42,254 nucleotides of DNA from contig NZ_JASKMS010000047.1 of NCBI RefSeq assembly GCF_030124145.1, forward strand, positions 1-42,254. Reading direction: 5' to 3'. The DNA comes from Streptomyces sp. 378. Lineage in GTDB: Bacteria; Actinomycetota; Actinomycetes; Streptomycetales; Streptomycetaceae. Under the pieces are notes generated by a model. It was not told where the DNA came from. It made no database searches and saw nothing but the letters and a program-made list of their open reading frames with translations. This document shows, one piece after another, positions 1 through 7,263 of the stretch. Within the stretch, counting starts at the first letter, position 1; every line of letters begins with the position of its first letter. Made by a program: the position numbers and the translations under genes.

Positions 1-60
1 CGCCTGGTAGATGGCTTCGTGGCTGATGCGCATGGACTCATCATCGGGGAAGTCGACATG
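1..60 (-). mobile_element. Truncated IS30-family transposase fragment
   Basis: The minus strand of the first 60 bases reads as one open frame containing DFPDDESMRISHEAIYQA, the conserved segment just before the catalytic core of IS30-family transposases (usual form sHEtIYqalY). The frame runs off the left edge, so the C-terminal part may continue outside the window. The N-terminal helix-turn-helix half should lie to the right of position 60, but that DNA is efeO. The element is therefore cut at its 5' end and joined to a foreign gene. It cannot make an intact transposase from this end. The family call rests on one 20-residue stretch. Confidence 0.7.
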
Positions 61-1259
61 GAGCCGGTCGGCGCACCGCGCTGGCCGTCGGGGGAGCCCT
101 GGTCGCCTCGGCGGCGGTGGTGACCGCAGGGCTGGCCACGAGCGGCTCCGGCGGCGGCCGGCATCAGCCGCGTACGGCCGACGGTCTGCCGCTCACCACC
201 GTCGAGGTCACCACCGCCGGCTGCGGCGGCGGCTGGACGGATCCACGGCCCGGCCGCCAGGTCTTCGACCTGCGCAACACCTCCGGCACCTCGGCCGAGG
301 TGTATCTGACCGACCCGGAGACGGGCGCGGTCTACGGCGAGGTCGAAGGGCTCGCCCCGGGCACCGACCGCGCCCTGCGGGTGACCCTGGGCAACGGCTC
401 GTACGCCTTCACATGCCTGCCCGACGATGCCGACGCCGTCACCGGCCCGACCGTGCGGATCGCCGGAGCCGGAACGGTGAAGAGCGGTCCTGCCGCGGTG
501 CCGGTCACGCAGCAGGACCTGATCCCGCCGACCCTCGCGTACCAGAGGTGGATCCAGGCCCGCACGGTCCAGCTGGCGCAGAAGACCGACGCGCTGCGCG
601 ACACGATCGACCGCGGCGACCTCGCGGCCGCCCGCACGGACTGGCTCACCGCACATCTGGTGTACGAGCGGATGGGCGCCGCGTACGGCACCTTCGGCGA
701 CGCCGACGGGGAGATCAACGGGACCACGGCCGGGCTGTCCGGCGGGGTGCGCGACCCAGGCTTCGGCGGTTTCCACCGGCTCGAGTACGGCCTGTGGCAC
801 GGCGAGTCGGCGAGCAGCCTGCGCGGCCCGGCCGACCGGCTGGCCAAGGCCGTGCACGCACTGCGCGACAACTGGCCCGACCAGCGGATGGACCCGGCGG
901 ACATCGGGCTGCGGACGCACGAGATCCTGGAGAACACCGTGCAGTTCGAGTTGACCGGCCGTACCGACTACGGCAGCGGCACCAACCTGGCCACCGCCCG
1001 CGCCAACCTCGACGGCACCCGGGAACTGCTGGGCGATCTGCGCCCGCTGCTCAAGAGCCGCGACTCCGGACTGACCGGCCTCGACGCCTGGATGGACCGC
1101 ACCCAGCACACGCTCGACGCCTTCGACCACGACGGCCGCTGGACACCCCTGACCCGACTCACCCGCGCACAGCGAGAAAAGGTCGACGCGGACACGGGAG
1201 AACTGGCCGAGCGGCTCGCCGACGTGGCCGCCCTCACGGACGTACGGAGGACCGCGTGA
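60..1259 (+). pseudogene. efeO: EfeO-like iron-uptake protein (cupredoxin + M75 domain), 5' end lost
   Basis: An N-terminal beta-rich cupredoxin-like region is followed by an imelysin/M75 peptidase domain with the HxxE signature (GFHRLEYGLWHG). This is the layout of EfeO, the extracytoplasmic ferric/ferrous iron-binding subunit of the EfeUOB system. The first GTG in frame is at 117, but upstream codons (from about 66) still encode a good signal-peptide core (RRTALAVGGALVASAAVV), so translation once began further upstream. Between the in-frame stop at 24-26 and position 117 there is no ATG, GTG or TTG. The sequence before about 60 belongs to a transposase fragment, so the native start and promoter seem to have been removed. 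From 117 the product would be 380 aa without a complete export signal. The usual partner efeB does not follow. A start created by the fusion is possible; otherwise this is a recent pseudogene. Confidence 0.7.
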
Positions 1260-1286
1260 AGCGCGAGAAGCGCGTGGACGAGGTAG

Positions 1287-1388
1287 GGCGCCGGGGTGCG
1301 CGACTTCGCCGACCGGCGACTGGTCCGCCTCGCCCGGGGCCGCATCACCGTCCTCGGCCCGCAGCGCCCGACGGGTCACGCGGGCTGA
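1287..1388 (+). pseudogene. Short C-terminal gene remnant
   Basis: Between efeO and the thioredoxin gene is a 30-codon coding-like stretch (VRDFADRRLVRLARGRI, TGA at 1386-1388) with an in-frame TAG at 1284. It resembles the end of an ABC-type ATPase, where a basic 'RLARGRI' tail is common, but the match is too short to assign. It has no ribosome-binding site or complete domain. It may be left over from the deletion that also removed the gene expected after efeO. Confidence 0.3.
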
Positions 1389-1480
1389 CGTCACCGAACC
1401 GTAAGCCACCTGGCCCGCACCCCACTCGTCCGCGCGGCCTAGAGTTCAGCCGACCCCGAACTCCAGGAGCGACCCGACCC

Positions 1481-2053
1481 ATGCGTGCCCGCCTCATCCT
1501 CCCCGGCCTCTTGGCCGCCACCGCACTCACCCTGGCCGGCTGCGGCAGCGACGACGGCGCGTCCTCCCAGGGCACGGCGGATACGGCCGGTCCGGCGGCC
1601 TCCGGCTCCTCCGCGCCGGCGGGTGCGCCGTCCGGGGCTTCAGCCGTACCGGAGGCGCTGCGCTTCACCGGCACGACCGTGGACGGCCGGCCCTTCGACG
1701 CGGCGACGCTGGCGGGCAAGCCGACCGTGCTGTGGTTCTGGGCACCGTGGTGCCCCACGTGTAAGGCACAGGGGCCCGAAACCGCCAGGGTCGCCGCCCG
1801 GTTCAAGGGCAAGGCGAACGTGATCGGGGTGGCCGGGCTCGACACACCGCAGGCCATGAAGGACTTCGTCACCGACACCGAGGTCGGCGCCTTCCCGAAC
1901 CTGTCCGACGAGTCCGGGAAGATCTGGAAGAAGTTCGAGATCACCCAGCAGAGCGTCTACGTGGTCCTCGACAAGGACGGCAAGACCGTCTTCACCGGAA
2001 GCCTGCCGGCCGGCAAGGGGCTCGCCGGCAAGCTCGGCCCGCTCGTGGGCTGA
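1481..2053 (+). CDS. Thioredoxin-like (TlpA/ResA-type) lipoprotein
   Basis: The product is 190 aa. It starts with a lipoprotein signal peptide (lipobox LAGC, lipidated Cys21) and a Ser/Ala/Gly-rich linker. A thioredoxin fold follows with the redox motif WCPTC (Cys91 and Cys94) inside LWFWAPWCPTCKAQGPE, and cis-Pro context near the C terminus. It should be a membrane-anchored thiol-disulfide reductase outside the cytoplasm. The ATG at 1481 is chosen because it begins the signal peptide and has GGAG about 13 nt upstream; an open frame extends further upstream, but no coding signal supports using it. The downstream ccdA gene begins 5 nt after the stop, so the two are very likely cotranscribed, with CcdA re-reducing this protein. 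Targets may be cytochrome c or other exported thiol proteins. Confidence 0.88.
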   Translation: MRARLILPGLLAATALTLAGCGSDDGASSQGTADTAGPAASGSSAPAGAPSGASAVPEALRFTGTTVDGRPFDAATLAGKPTVLWFWAPWCPTCKAQGPETARVAARFKGKANVIGVAGLDTPQAMKDFVTDTEVGAFPNLSDESGKIWKKFEITQQSVYVVLDKDGKTVFTGSLPAGKGLAGKLGPLVG

Positions 2054-2058
2054 GCGCC

Positions 2059-2994
2059 ATGTCGGACCTGCCTCTCGCCCTGGCCCTGACCGCGGGCATG
2101 CTCGCCGCCGTCAACCCCTGCGGCTTCGCCCTCCTGCCCGCCTACCTCTCCCTGCTCGTCCTCGGCGACGACCCGCCCGCCCGCCCCCACTCTCGGCTTC
2201 GCTCGAGCGGGGGGACCCCCATCGGCGGGGGGACCCCCGTCGCCGCCGTCACCCGCGCGCTGACCGCGACCGCCGCCATGACCGCCGGATTCGCCGCCGT
2301 GTTCGCCCTGTTCGGCCTCGTGATCGCTCCGGTGGCAGGCCAGGTCCAGCAGCACCTGCCCTGGTTCACCATCGCCTTCGGCCTCCTCCTGGCCCTGGCA
2401 GGCGGCTGGCTGCTGACCGGCCGGGACCTGCCCGCCCTGCTCCCGAAACTCCGGCGCGCCCCCACGGTGACCCGCTCCGTGCCGTCGATGGCCCTGTTCG
2501 GCGCCGCCTACGCCCTCGCGTCCCTCGGCTGCACCATCGCCCCCTTCCTCGCCATCGTCGTCTCCGCCTTCCGCAGCGGCTCCGCTGTCGGCGGCATCAC
2601 CCTGTTCACGGCGTACGCGGCCGGCATGGGGCTGGTCGTCGGGGCCGCCGCCCTGTCCGTCGCCCTCACCCGAAGCGCCCGCGTCGGAGGCCTGCGCCGC
2701 CTCGGCTCCGTCGCCTCGCGCCTGGGCGGCGCCCTGCTCCTCCTGGTCGGCGCGTATGTCGCGTACTACGGCTGGTACGAGATCCGCGTCCTGCGCGACC
2801 CCGGGACCAGCGACCCCGTCATCGAAGCCGCAGGCACCGTGCAGCAGTTCGTCGCCGGCCTGCTGGACGACGTCGGCGTTCCCGTGATCGCCGCGGCCTT
2901 CGTCACGCTGCTGCTCATCGCCGTCGCGCTGCGCCGCCGTCGGCACCGCCACGACCGTCCGCGAGTGTCGGACGGGCAGCGCCGCCCCGCCTGA
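2059..2994 (+). CDS. ccdA: CcdA/DsbD-type transmembrane thiol-electron transporter
   Basis: The product is a 311-aa polytopic membrane protein with about six to seven helices. It begins with the hallmark AAVNPCGFALLPAYLS of the CcdA/DsbD-beta family. The second redox cysteine lies in ASLGCTIAPFLA in the second half. These two cysteines shuttle electrons from cytoplasmic thioredoxin to extracytoplasmic thiol proteins, here most likely the lipoprotein encoded 5 nt upstream. The segment after the first helix (about residues 43-58, RLRSSGGTPIGGGTP) is encoded by a small hairpin repeat and is absent from typical family members; it should fall in a loop. The C-terminal tail is Arg/His-rich. Start: ATG 2059, in tight coupling with the previous stop. 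Confidence 0.88.
   Translation: MSDLPLALALTAGMLAAVNPCGFALLPAYLSLLVLGDDPPARPHSRLRSSGGTPIGGGTPVAAVTRALTATAAMTAGFAAVFALFGLVIAPVAGQVQQHLPWFTIAFGLLLALAGGWLLTGRDLPALLPKLRRAPTVTRSVPSMALFGAAYALASLGCTIAPFLAIVVSAFRSGSAVGGITLFTAYAAGMGLVVGAAALSVALTRSARVGGLRRLGSVASRLGGALLLLVGAYVAYYGWYEIRVLRDPGTSDPVIEAAGTVQQFVAGLLDDVGVPVIAAAFVTLLLIAVALRRRRHRHDRPRVSDGQRRPA
2184..2240 (+). repeat. Small GC-rich hairpin repeat inside ccdA
   Basis: CCCCCACTC (2184-2192) and GAGCGGGGG (about 2204-2213) form a near-perfect inverted repeat around TCGGCTTCGCT. It is followed by two GGGGGGACCCCC-like blocks. The element keeps the ccdA frame and adds about 15 residues. From memory, near-identical 'CTCGGCTTCGCTCGAGCGGG' units are scattered in Streptomyces genomes; that recollection needs a genome count. 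Confidence 0.6.
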
Positions 2995-3055
2995 CGACGG
3001 CAGCCTCCCCACCGGCTCCGCCCTGCGACTTCGGGGTAACCACTAACATCCGACA

Positions 3056-4312
3056 ATGCGCACATCCCCCTCGCTCCTGCGAGCTTTTCGCCCCCAGGTC
3101 CAAGAGCGTCTCTACGACTTCTACGAAGAGCTGCGGAGTGCCGACGACCTCTTCTGGGACCGCCACCTGGACGCGTGGGTGGCGACCGGGCACGCAGTGG
3201 TCAGCAGCGCCGCAGGTGACCCGAGGCTGTCATCAGTGCGCTACCCCGACATCGCGGCCGTCTCCGAGGAACTGCGGCCGCTGGCCCGGGTCCTGAGCCG
3301 GCAGATGCTCTACAACGACGCCCCCGACCACGCCCGGCTGCGAGCCTTGATCAGCAGGGCCTTCACTCCCCGGGCGGTAGCGGCACTCCGCGCCCGGATC
3401 GTCGAAGCGGTCGACCGGATCATCACCCGCGCCGCGCCGACCGGTCGGATGGACATCGTCGCGGACCTCGCCCGCCCCCTGCCTCTCACTGTCATCTGCG
3501 ACCTCCTCGACGTACCGCAGCAGGACCGTCCCGCCGTCGCCGCCTGGTCCGAGCCGATCGCCGAAGCCATCGGCAACTCCCGGCTCGACGCCGACGGCAA
3601 CCGCGCGGCCTCACAGAGCATGGCGGAGATGCTCGCCCACCTCCGCGAACTCCTCACCCGCCGGGACACGCCGCCGAACCCCCACACCCTGCGCGCGCTG
3701 GTGACCGCGCAGGCACAGGACACCGGCCAGGACCTCGACGAGCTCCTCGCCAACTGCGCGCTGCTCCTGATCGCCGGCCACGAGACGACCACCCACTTCA
3801 TCGGCAACGCCACACTCGCCCTGCTCCGCCACCCGCACGCGGCCGACCAGTTGCGCCGCCGCCCCGATCTGATGCCCGCCGCAGTCGAGGAACTCCTGCG
3901 CTACGACGCCCCGGTACAGCTCATGCTGCGCCGGGCGCGGCAGGACCTGGACCTGGCGGGCCGCACCATCGTGGAGGGGCAGACGGTGCTCCTCGTGTGC
4001 GGTGCGGCCAACCGGGATCCGGCCGTGTTTCCCGATCCCCATGTGCTGGACTTCGAGCGGCCGGGCGGACGGCACATGTCGTTCGGGCACGGACCGCACT
4101 TCTGCCTCGGGGCGGCGCTGGCCCGGCTGGAAGGCGCCACCGCCCTGGAAGCACTCCTCACCCGGCTCCCCGGCCTGCGCCTCGACGGCACCGCGCCACA
4201 GTGGCAGCGCAGCCTCAACTTCCGCGGCCTCACCCGTCTGGACGTCGCCTTCACTCCCCTGTCGAACGAACACGACACAGGCCCGCGGACGCGGGGAGGA
4301 TCGGCCGCGTGA
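3056..4312 (+). CDS. Cytochrome P450
   Basis: The product has 418 aa, a normal length for a soluble bacterial P450. Landmarks in order: I-helix AGHETT (residues 240-245, O2 activation), the K-helix ExxR (Glu279 to Arg282 in EELLR) and the heme-binding loop FGHGPHFCLG with proximal Cys350. The C-helix 'NDAPDHARLRALISRAFTP' is also typical. The protein is likely a monooxygenase using an external ferredoxin and reductase. No ferredoxin gene is adjacent; the Rieske protein downstream is an exported lipoprotein and not a plausible partner. Substrate cannot be told from sequence. The ATG at 3056 has no Shine-Dalgarno; TAACAT ends 6 nt before it, which suggests a leaderless transcript. Confidence 0.93.
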   Translation: MRTSPSLLRAFRPQVQERLYDFYEELRSADDLFWDRHLDAWVATGHAVVSSAAGDPRLSSVRYPDIAAVSEELRPLARVLSRQMLYNDAPDHARLRALISRAFTPRAVAALRARIVEAVDRIITRAAPTGRMDIVADLARPLPLTVICDLLDVPQQDRPAVAAWSEPIAEAIGNSRLDADGNRAASQSMAEMLAHLRELLTRRDTPPNPHTLRALVTAQAQDTGQDLDELLANCALLLIAGHETTTHFIGNATLALLRHPHAADQLRRRPDLMPAAVEELLRYDAPVQLMLRRARQDLDLAGRTIVEGQTVLLVCGAANRDPAVFPDPHVLDFERPGGRHMSFGHGPHFCLGAALARLEGATALEALLTRLPGLRLDGTAPQWQRSLNFRGLTRLDVAFTPLSNEHDTGPRTRGGSAA

Positions 4313-4535
4313 GACGGCCCGCCCGTGAAGGACGCTGAACGACTCAGGACGTAGGTCCGGAGGCGGTCTCGGCGACGGCCTCGCGGCGGAGGGCCGGAAC
4401 CCGACAGCGAACCGACAGCTCGGCTTTACCCATGTCCTTCGGCGAACGGGTCAGGATTCGACAAGGTCTGAACAGCCGGTCCCCAGGGGCCGTACCTCTC
4501 GGCAGATCACGAACTTCCCCGGAAGGAACGTCAGC

Positions 4536-5027
4536 ATGACCAGCGAATCAGTTCAGCCGATGTCGGGCCCGAGCCGCCGCACCGTCGTGGCGGCGGTCGG
4601 CGCGGCGGGACTCACCGTGGCGCTGACGGCGTGCGGGTCGGACGACAAAGCGGCCGACCCGTCCACCGAACAGGGCGCCGCGAGCGGCGGTGCGACGAAC
4701 GAAGGGGGTGGCGGCTCGTCCGACGGAGCGGGGGCCGGTGGCGCGGCGCTCGCGAAGACCGCCGACATCCCGGAGGGCAGCGGCAAGATCTTCAAGGACG
4801 AGAAGGTGGTGGTCTCGCAGCCGGCCGCGGGCGACTACAAGGCCTTCTCGACGATCTGCACCCACCAGAAGTGTCCGATGGTCGACCTCAAGGACGATGT
4901 CATCTCCTGCGCCTGCCACGGCAGTCAGTTCTCCGTCCTGGACGGTAGCGTGAAGAAGGGGCCGGCGGTCCAGCCGCTGGAGGCCAAGCAGATCAGCGTG
5001 AACGGTGACTCCATCACGCTCGCCTGA
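4536..5027 (+). CDS. Rieske [2Fe-2S] lipoprotein, Tat-exported
   Basis: The product is 163 aa. It has a twin-arginine signal (SRRTVVAAVGAAG), a lipobox LTAC, a Gly/Ser/Asp-rich linker and a C-terminal Rieske domain. The cluster motifs are CTHQKC and CACHGSQF. Cys108, His110, Cys125 and His128 are the expected cluster ligands, and Cys113 with Cys127 the expected disulfide, as in high-potential bc1-type Rieske proteins. The iron-sulfur domain would face outside the membrane. The role is probably in electron transfer; the partner is unknown. GGAAGGAA sits 8 nt before the ATG. The 3' end overlaps the convergent isochorismatase-like gene by 14 nt. The 223-bp gap before it (4313-4535) holds no further gene that I can see. 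Confidence 0.9.
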   Translation: MTSESVQPMSGPSRRTVVAAVGAAGLTVALTACGSDDKAADPSTEQGAASGGATNEGGGGSSDGAGAGGAALAKTADIPEGSGKIFKDEKVVVSQPAAGDYKAFSTICTHQKCPMVDLKDDVISCACHGSQFSVLDGSVKKGPAVQPLEAKQISVNGDSITLA

Positions 5028-5664
5028 CCCCGCCCGCACGCTTCAGGCACGCCAGCACCTCGTCCGTGGTCGCGACCGTGGCGACCAGGGCGAGGGTGTG
5101 ACGGATCATCGCGGGGGTGTAGTCGGCGGGCACTCCCGCGATGGCGTCCGCCGGGACGACGACGGTGTAGCCGCGGTTCACGGCGTCGAACACGGCGTTG
5201 GGTACGGCCACGTTGGCCGAGACGCCGGTGACGATCAGGGCGCGGCAGCCGAGGTTGCGCAGCAGCGGATCGACGTCGGTGCCGTGCAGGGGCGACAGCC
5301 CGTGCAGACGCCGTACGACGAAGTCCTCCTCGGCGACCTCGATCGGGGCGGCCACCCGCACCGCCGCAGTGCCGGTCAGCTGCTGGACGGGCAGGCGTGC
5401 CGCGGCGCGGAAGATGCGGGCGTTGCTGTTCGCGCCACGGCCGTCGGGGCGGCGCTCGGCGAGGGCGTGGACGACCTGGACACCGCCGTCGTGGGCGGCC
5501 GCCACCAGGCGTGCGACGTTGACGAGGGCGCCACCTGCGCGCGCCTGCGCGGCGAGTTCGGGCAGCGCGCTGTCCGCCCCGACGACGCCCTCCTGGCACT
5601 CGACGGTGAGCAGCACGGTGGTGCGCGGTTCGAGGAGTTCGCTGAGCGCTTCGTACGAGGGCAC
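5014..5664 (-). CDS. Isochorismatase-fold protein without catalytic residues
   Basis: The product is 216 aa from GTG 5664, which has AGGGGGAG just upstream. The fold matches the isochorismatase/cysteine hydrolase superfamily: an early strand LLTVECQE, a middle 'FVVRRLHG' and the LIVTGVSANVAVPNAVFDA motif. The catalytic Asp-Lys-Cys triad is not present: the Asp position is Glu22, the Lys position is Arg118 or Arg119, and the nucleophilic Cys position is Ala153. Ordinary isochorismatase or nicotinamidase activity is therefore unlikely. Either it uses other chemistry or it is a binding or regulatory protein. It is divergent from a split-barrel oxidoreductase gene across a 132-bp gap holding a strong palindrome. 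An open frame runs upstream of 5664 through the other gene, but no coding signal supports using it. Confidence 0.82.
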   Translation of the reverse strand: MPSYEALSELLEPRTTVLLTVECQEGVVGADSALPELAAQARAGGALVNVARLVAAAHDGGVQVVHALAERRPDGRGANSNARIFRAAARLPVQQLTGTAAVRVAAPIEVAEEDFVVRRLHGLSPLHGTDVDPLLRNLGCRALIVTGVSANVAVPNAVFDAVNRGYTVVVPADAIAGVPADYTPAMIRHTLALVATVATTDEVLACLKRAGGVRRA

Positions 5665-5740
5665 GTCTCCCCCTGTCGCCGGCGGCCGGGCGGGCGAGCG
5701 TAGCCACCGTTGCGTGCGAACGGAAGAGCACCCATCCTTT

Positions 5741-5772
5741 TCTGACGTGATGTCAGAGGACTTCCTCTGACA
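5741..5772. promoter_or_regulatory. Overlapping palindromes, probable operator
   Basis: Arms TGTCAGAGGA (5751-5760) and TCCTCTGACA (5763-5772) form a perfect 10-bp inverted repeat with a 2-bp centre. A second dyad, TCTGAC (5741-5746) and GTCAGA (5752-5757), overlaps its left arm, giving three copies of the TCTGAC half-site. It lies between the divergent genes starting at 5664 and 5797, 25 nt before the latter start. This geometry suits a dimeric repressor of GntR or TetR type. Confidence 0.65.
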
Positions 5773-5796
5773 CGACGTGGGAGAAAGAGGGGGCGC

Positions 5797-6270
5797 ATGA
5801 CCGTCACTCAGCAGCAGCGCAGGGGCCGGAAGATCATGATGACGCCGGGCGAGCTGGACGATTTCCTGACCACGCAGCGCACCTGCCGGGTGGCCACGGT
5901 GTCGGCGGACGGCGCGCCGCACGTCAGCACGCTGTGGTTCGCCTGGGACGGCGCCTCGATGTGGCTCTACTCGGTCGTCCGCAGCAAGCGGTGGACCGAC
6001 CTGCGGCGCGATCCCCGCGTGGCGATCGTGGTCGACACCGGCGAGGAGTACGACGAGCTGCGCGGCGCCGAGCTGTCCGGCAGCGTCGAGTTCGTGGGCG
6101 AGATACCCCGCACGGGCGAGCTGCGCGCCGAACTCGACGCGCCGGAGACGCTGTTCGCACGGAAGAACTTCGGCCTGGACGAGATGCCGCACGACGGCCG
6201 GCATGCCTGGATGCGCCTGACGCCGCAGAAGATCGTCTCCTGGGACTTCCGCAAGCTGGCCGGGCAGTAG
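5797..6270 (+). CDS. Split-barrel (PPOX-class) F420/FMN-dependent protein
   Basis: The product is 157 aa, of the pyridoxamine-5'-phosphate-oxidase-like split-barrel family. Signs are a 'CRVATVSADGAPHVSTLWFAWDG' start, a 'RSKRWTDLRRDPRVAIVVD' cofactor loop and a 'RLTPQKIVSWDF' end, as in the F420-dependent TIGR-type subgroup of Actinobacteria. Such proteins reduce or oxidise small molecules with F420 or FMN; the substrate is unknown. The start ATG has GAAAGAGGGGG upstream. The gene diverges from the isochorismatase-like gene over a shared palindrome, so the two are probably controlled together. Confidence 0.82.
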   Translation: MTVTQQQRRGRKIMMTPGELDDFLTTQRTCRVATVSADGAPHVSTLWFAWDGASMWLYSVVRSKRWTDLRRDPRVAIVVDTGEEYDELRGAELSGSVEFVGEIPRTGELRAELDAPETLFARKNFGLDEMPHDGRHAWMRLTPQKIVSWDFRKLAGQ

Positions 6271-6285
6271 CCCTCCCGGGAGTGT

Positions 6286-7188
6286 TCAGCCGACGCTCTC
6301 CCCCGCCGCCCGCAGGGCCTGCACCGCCGCCCGGATCGAGGGGCGGCGGTCCGCGTCCGCGCGCCAGACGACGTACACGTGCCGCCGGACCCGCTGGGTG
6401 ACCGGGACGGTCACCACCCCGTCGGGCACCGGGTGGCGGCCCAGCAGCGGGGCGATGCACACCCCGAGGCCCGCGGCGACCAGCCCGAGTTGCGTGTGCG
6501 TCTCCGCCGCGCGGTGGCCGACGATCGGCTCGATGCCCTTCGAGCGGAGCGTGAACATCAGCCACTCGTGGCAGAACTCACCGTCGCCCCAGGTGATCCA
6601 CTCGTCGTCGGCGAACTCGCCGAGGTCCACCTCTTCGCGCCCTGCGAGCCGGTGGTTCGCCGGCAGGGCGACCTCGGCCGGGTCGTCCAGGATCGACGCC
6701 TTGACCAGGCCCTCGGGCAGCGCCATGGGCTTGTTGTACCAGTCGAGCACCACGGCGAGGTCGAGGTCGCCGCGCACGACTCCGGCGATGCCCTGCTCCG
6801 GTTCGAGCTCGCAGGAACGCAGCCGGAGGGTGGGATGCCGCTCGCGCAGTGCGGCCAGCGCGTGCGGGAACAGGCCACGTGCGGCCGTCGGGAATGCCGA
6901 GAGCCTGAGCTCGCCGACGACCTGCCCGCGCTGCGCCTCCAGGTCCGACTGGGCGAGTTCGACCTGGGACAGGATGCGCGCGGCGTGCTCGGCGAGCAGC
7001 CGGCCCGCGTCGGTGAGCCGCACGCCCCGGCCGTTCTTGGCAAGGAGCCGCTGACCGACCTCGCGCTCCAGCTTGGCCAGCTGCTGCGAGACGGCGGAGG
7101 TCGTGATGTGCAGCCCCTCGGCCGCTCCGCTCACCGAGCCGTGCCGGGCGAGGGCGTCGAGGGTGCGCAGGCGCTCCAGGTTCAACAT
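6286..7188 (-). CDS. LysR-family transcriptional regulator
   Basis: The product is 300 aa. It starts with an LTTR winged helix (MLNLERLRTLDALARHGSVSGAAEGLHITTSAVSQQLAKLE) and continues with a two-lobe effector domain, full length for the family. The start at 7188 is set by the standard LTTR N terminus; it has no Shine-Dalgarno, but TAGCAT ends 7 nt before it, typical of a leaderless start. It is divergent from the EamA exporter gene at 7264 with a 75-bp gap, the classic arrangement in which an LTTR controls its neighbour. Likely role: regulator of the exporter, with an unknown, possibly exported ligand. Confidence 0.9.
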   Translation of the reverse strand: MLNLERLRTLDALARHGSVSGAAEGLHITTSAVSQQLAKLEREVGQRLLAKNGRGVRLTDAGRLLAEHAARILSQVELAQSDLEAQRGQVVGELRLSAFPTAARGLFPHALAALRERHPTLRLRSCELEPEQGIAGVVRGDLDLAVVLDWYNKPMALPEGLVKASILDDPAEVALPANHRLAGREEVDLGEFADDEWITWGDGEFCHEWLMFTLRSKGIEPIVGHRAAETHTQLGLVAAGLGVCIAPLLGRHPVPDGVVTVPVTQRVRRHVYVVWRADADRRPSIRAAVQALRAAGESVG

Positions 7189-7263
7189 GTAAGCAATGCT
7201 ACGCAGTACCGGGTGCGAAATCTCGATTGTGCTACGAGGTTGCGGTGCCGCATCGTGGCCGGC
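7189..7263. promoter_or_regulatory. Divergent LysR/EamA promoter gap
   Basis: The 75-bp gap holds both start regions without Shine-Dalgarno sequences. On the minus strand TAGCAT precedes the lysR start by 7 nt. On the plus strand TTGTGC and CATCGT, 18 nt apart, precede the exporter ATG by 8 nt. AGCAATGCT (with 4-bp arms) near 7192 and TTGTGCTACG near 7228 are possible LysR half-sites. Confidence 0.45.

Noticed and set aside
11..1480. Long plus-strand open frame running into the thioredoxin gene
   Set aside because: It is out of frame with efeO, Arg/Pro/Gly-rich and without domains; it is a high-GC shadow. Only the part from 1481 is real.
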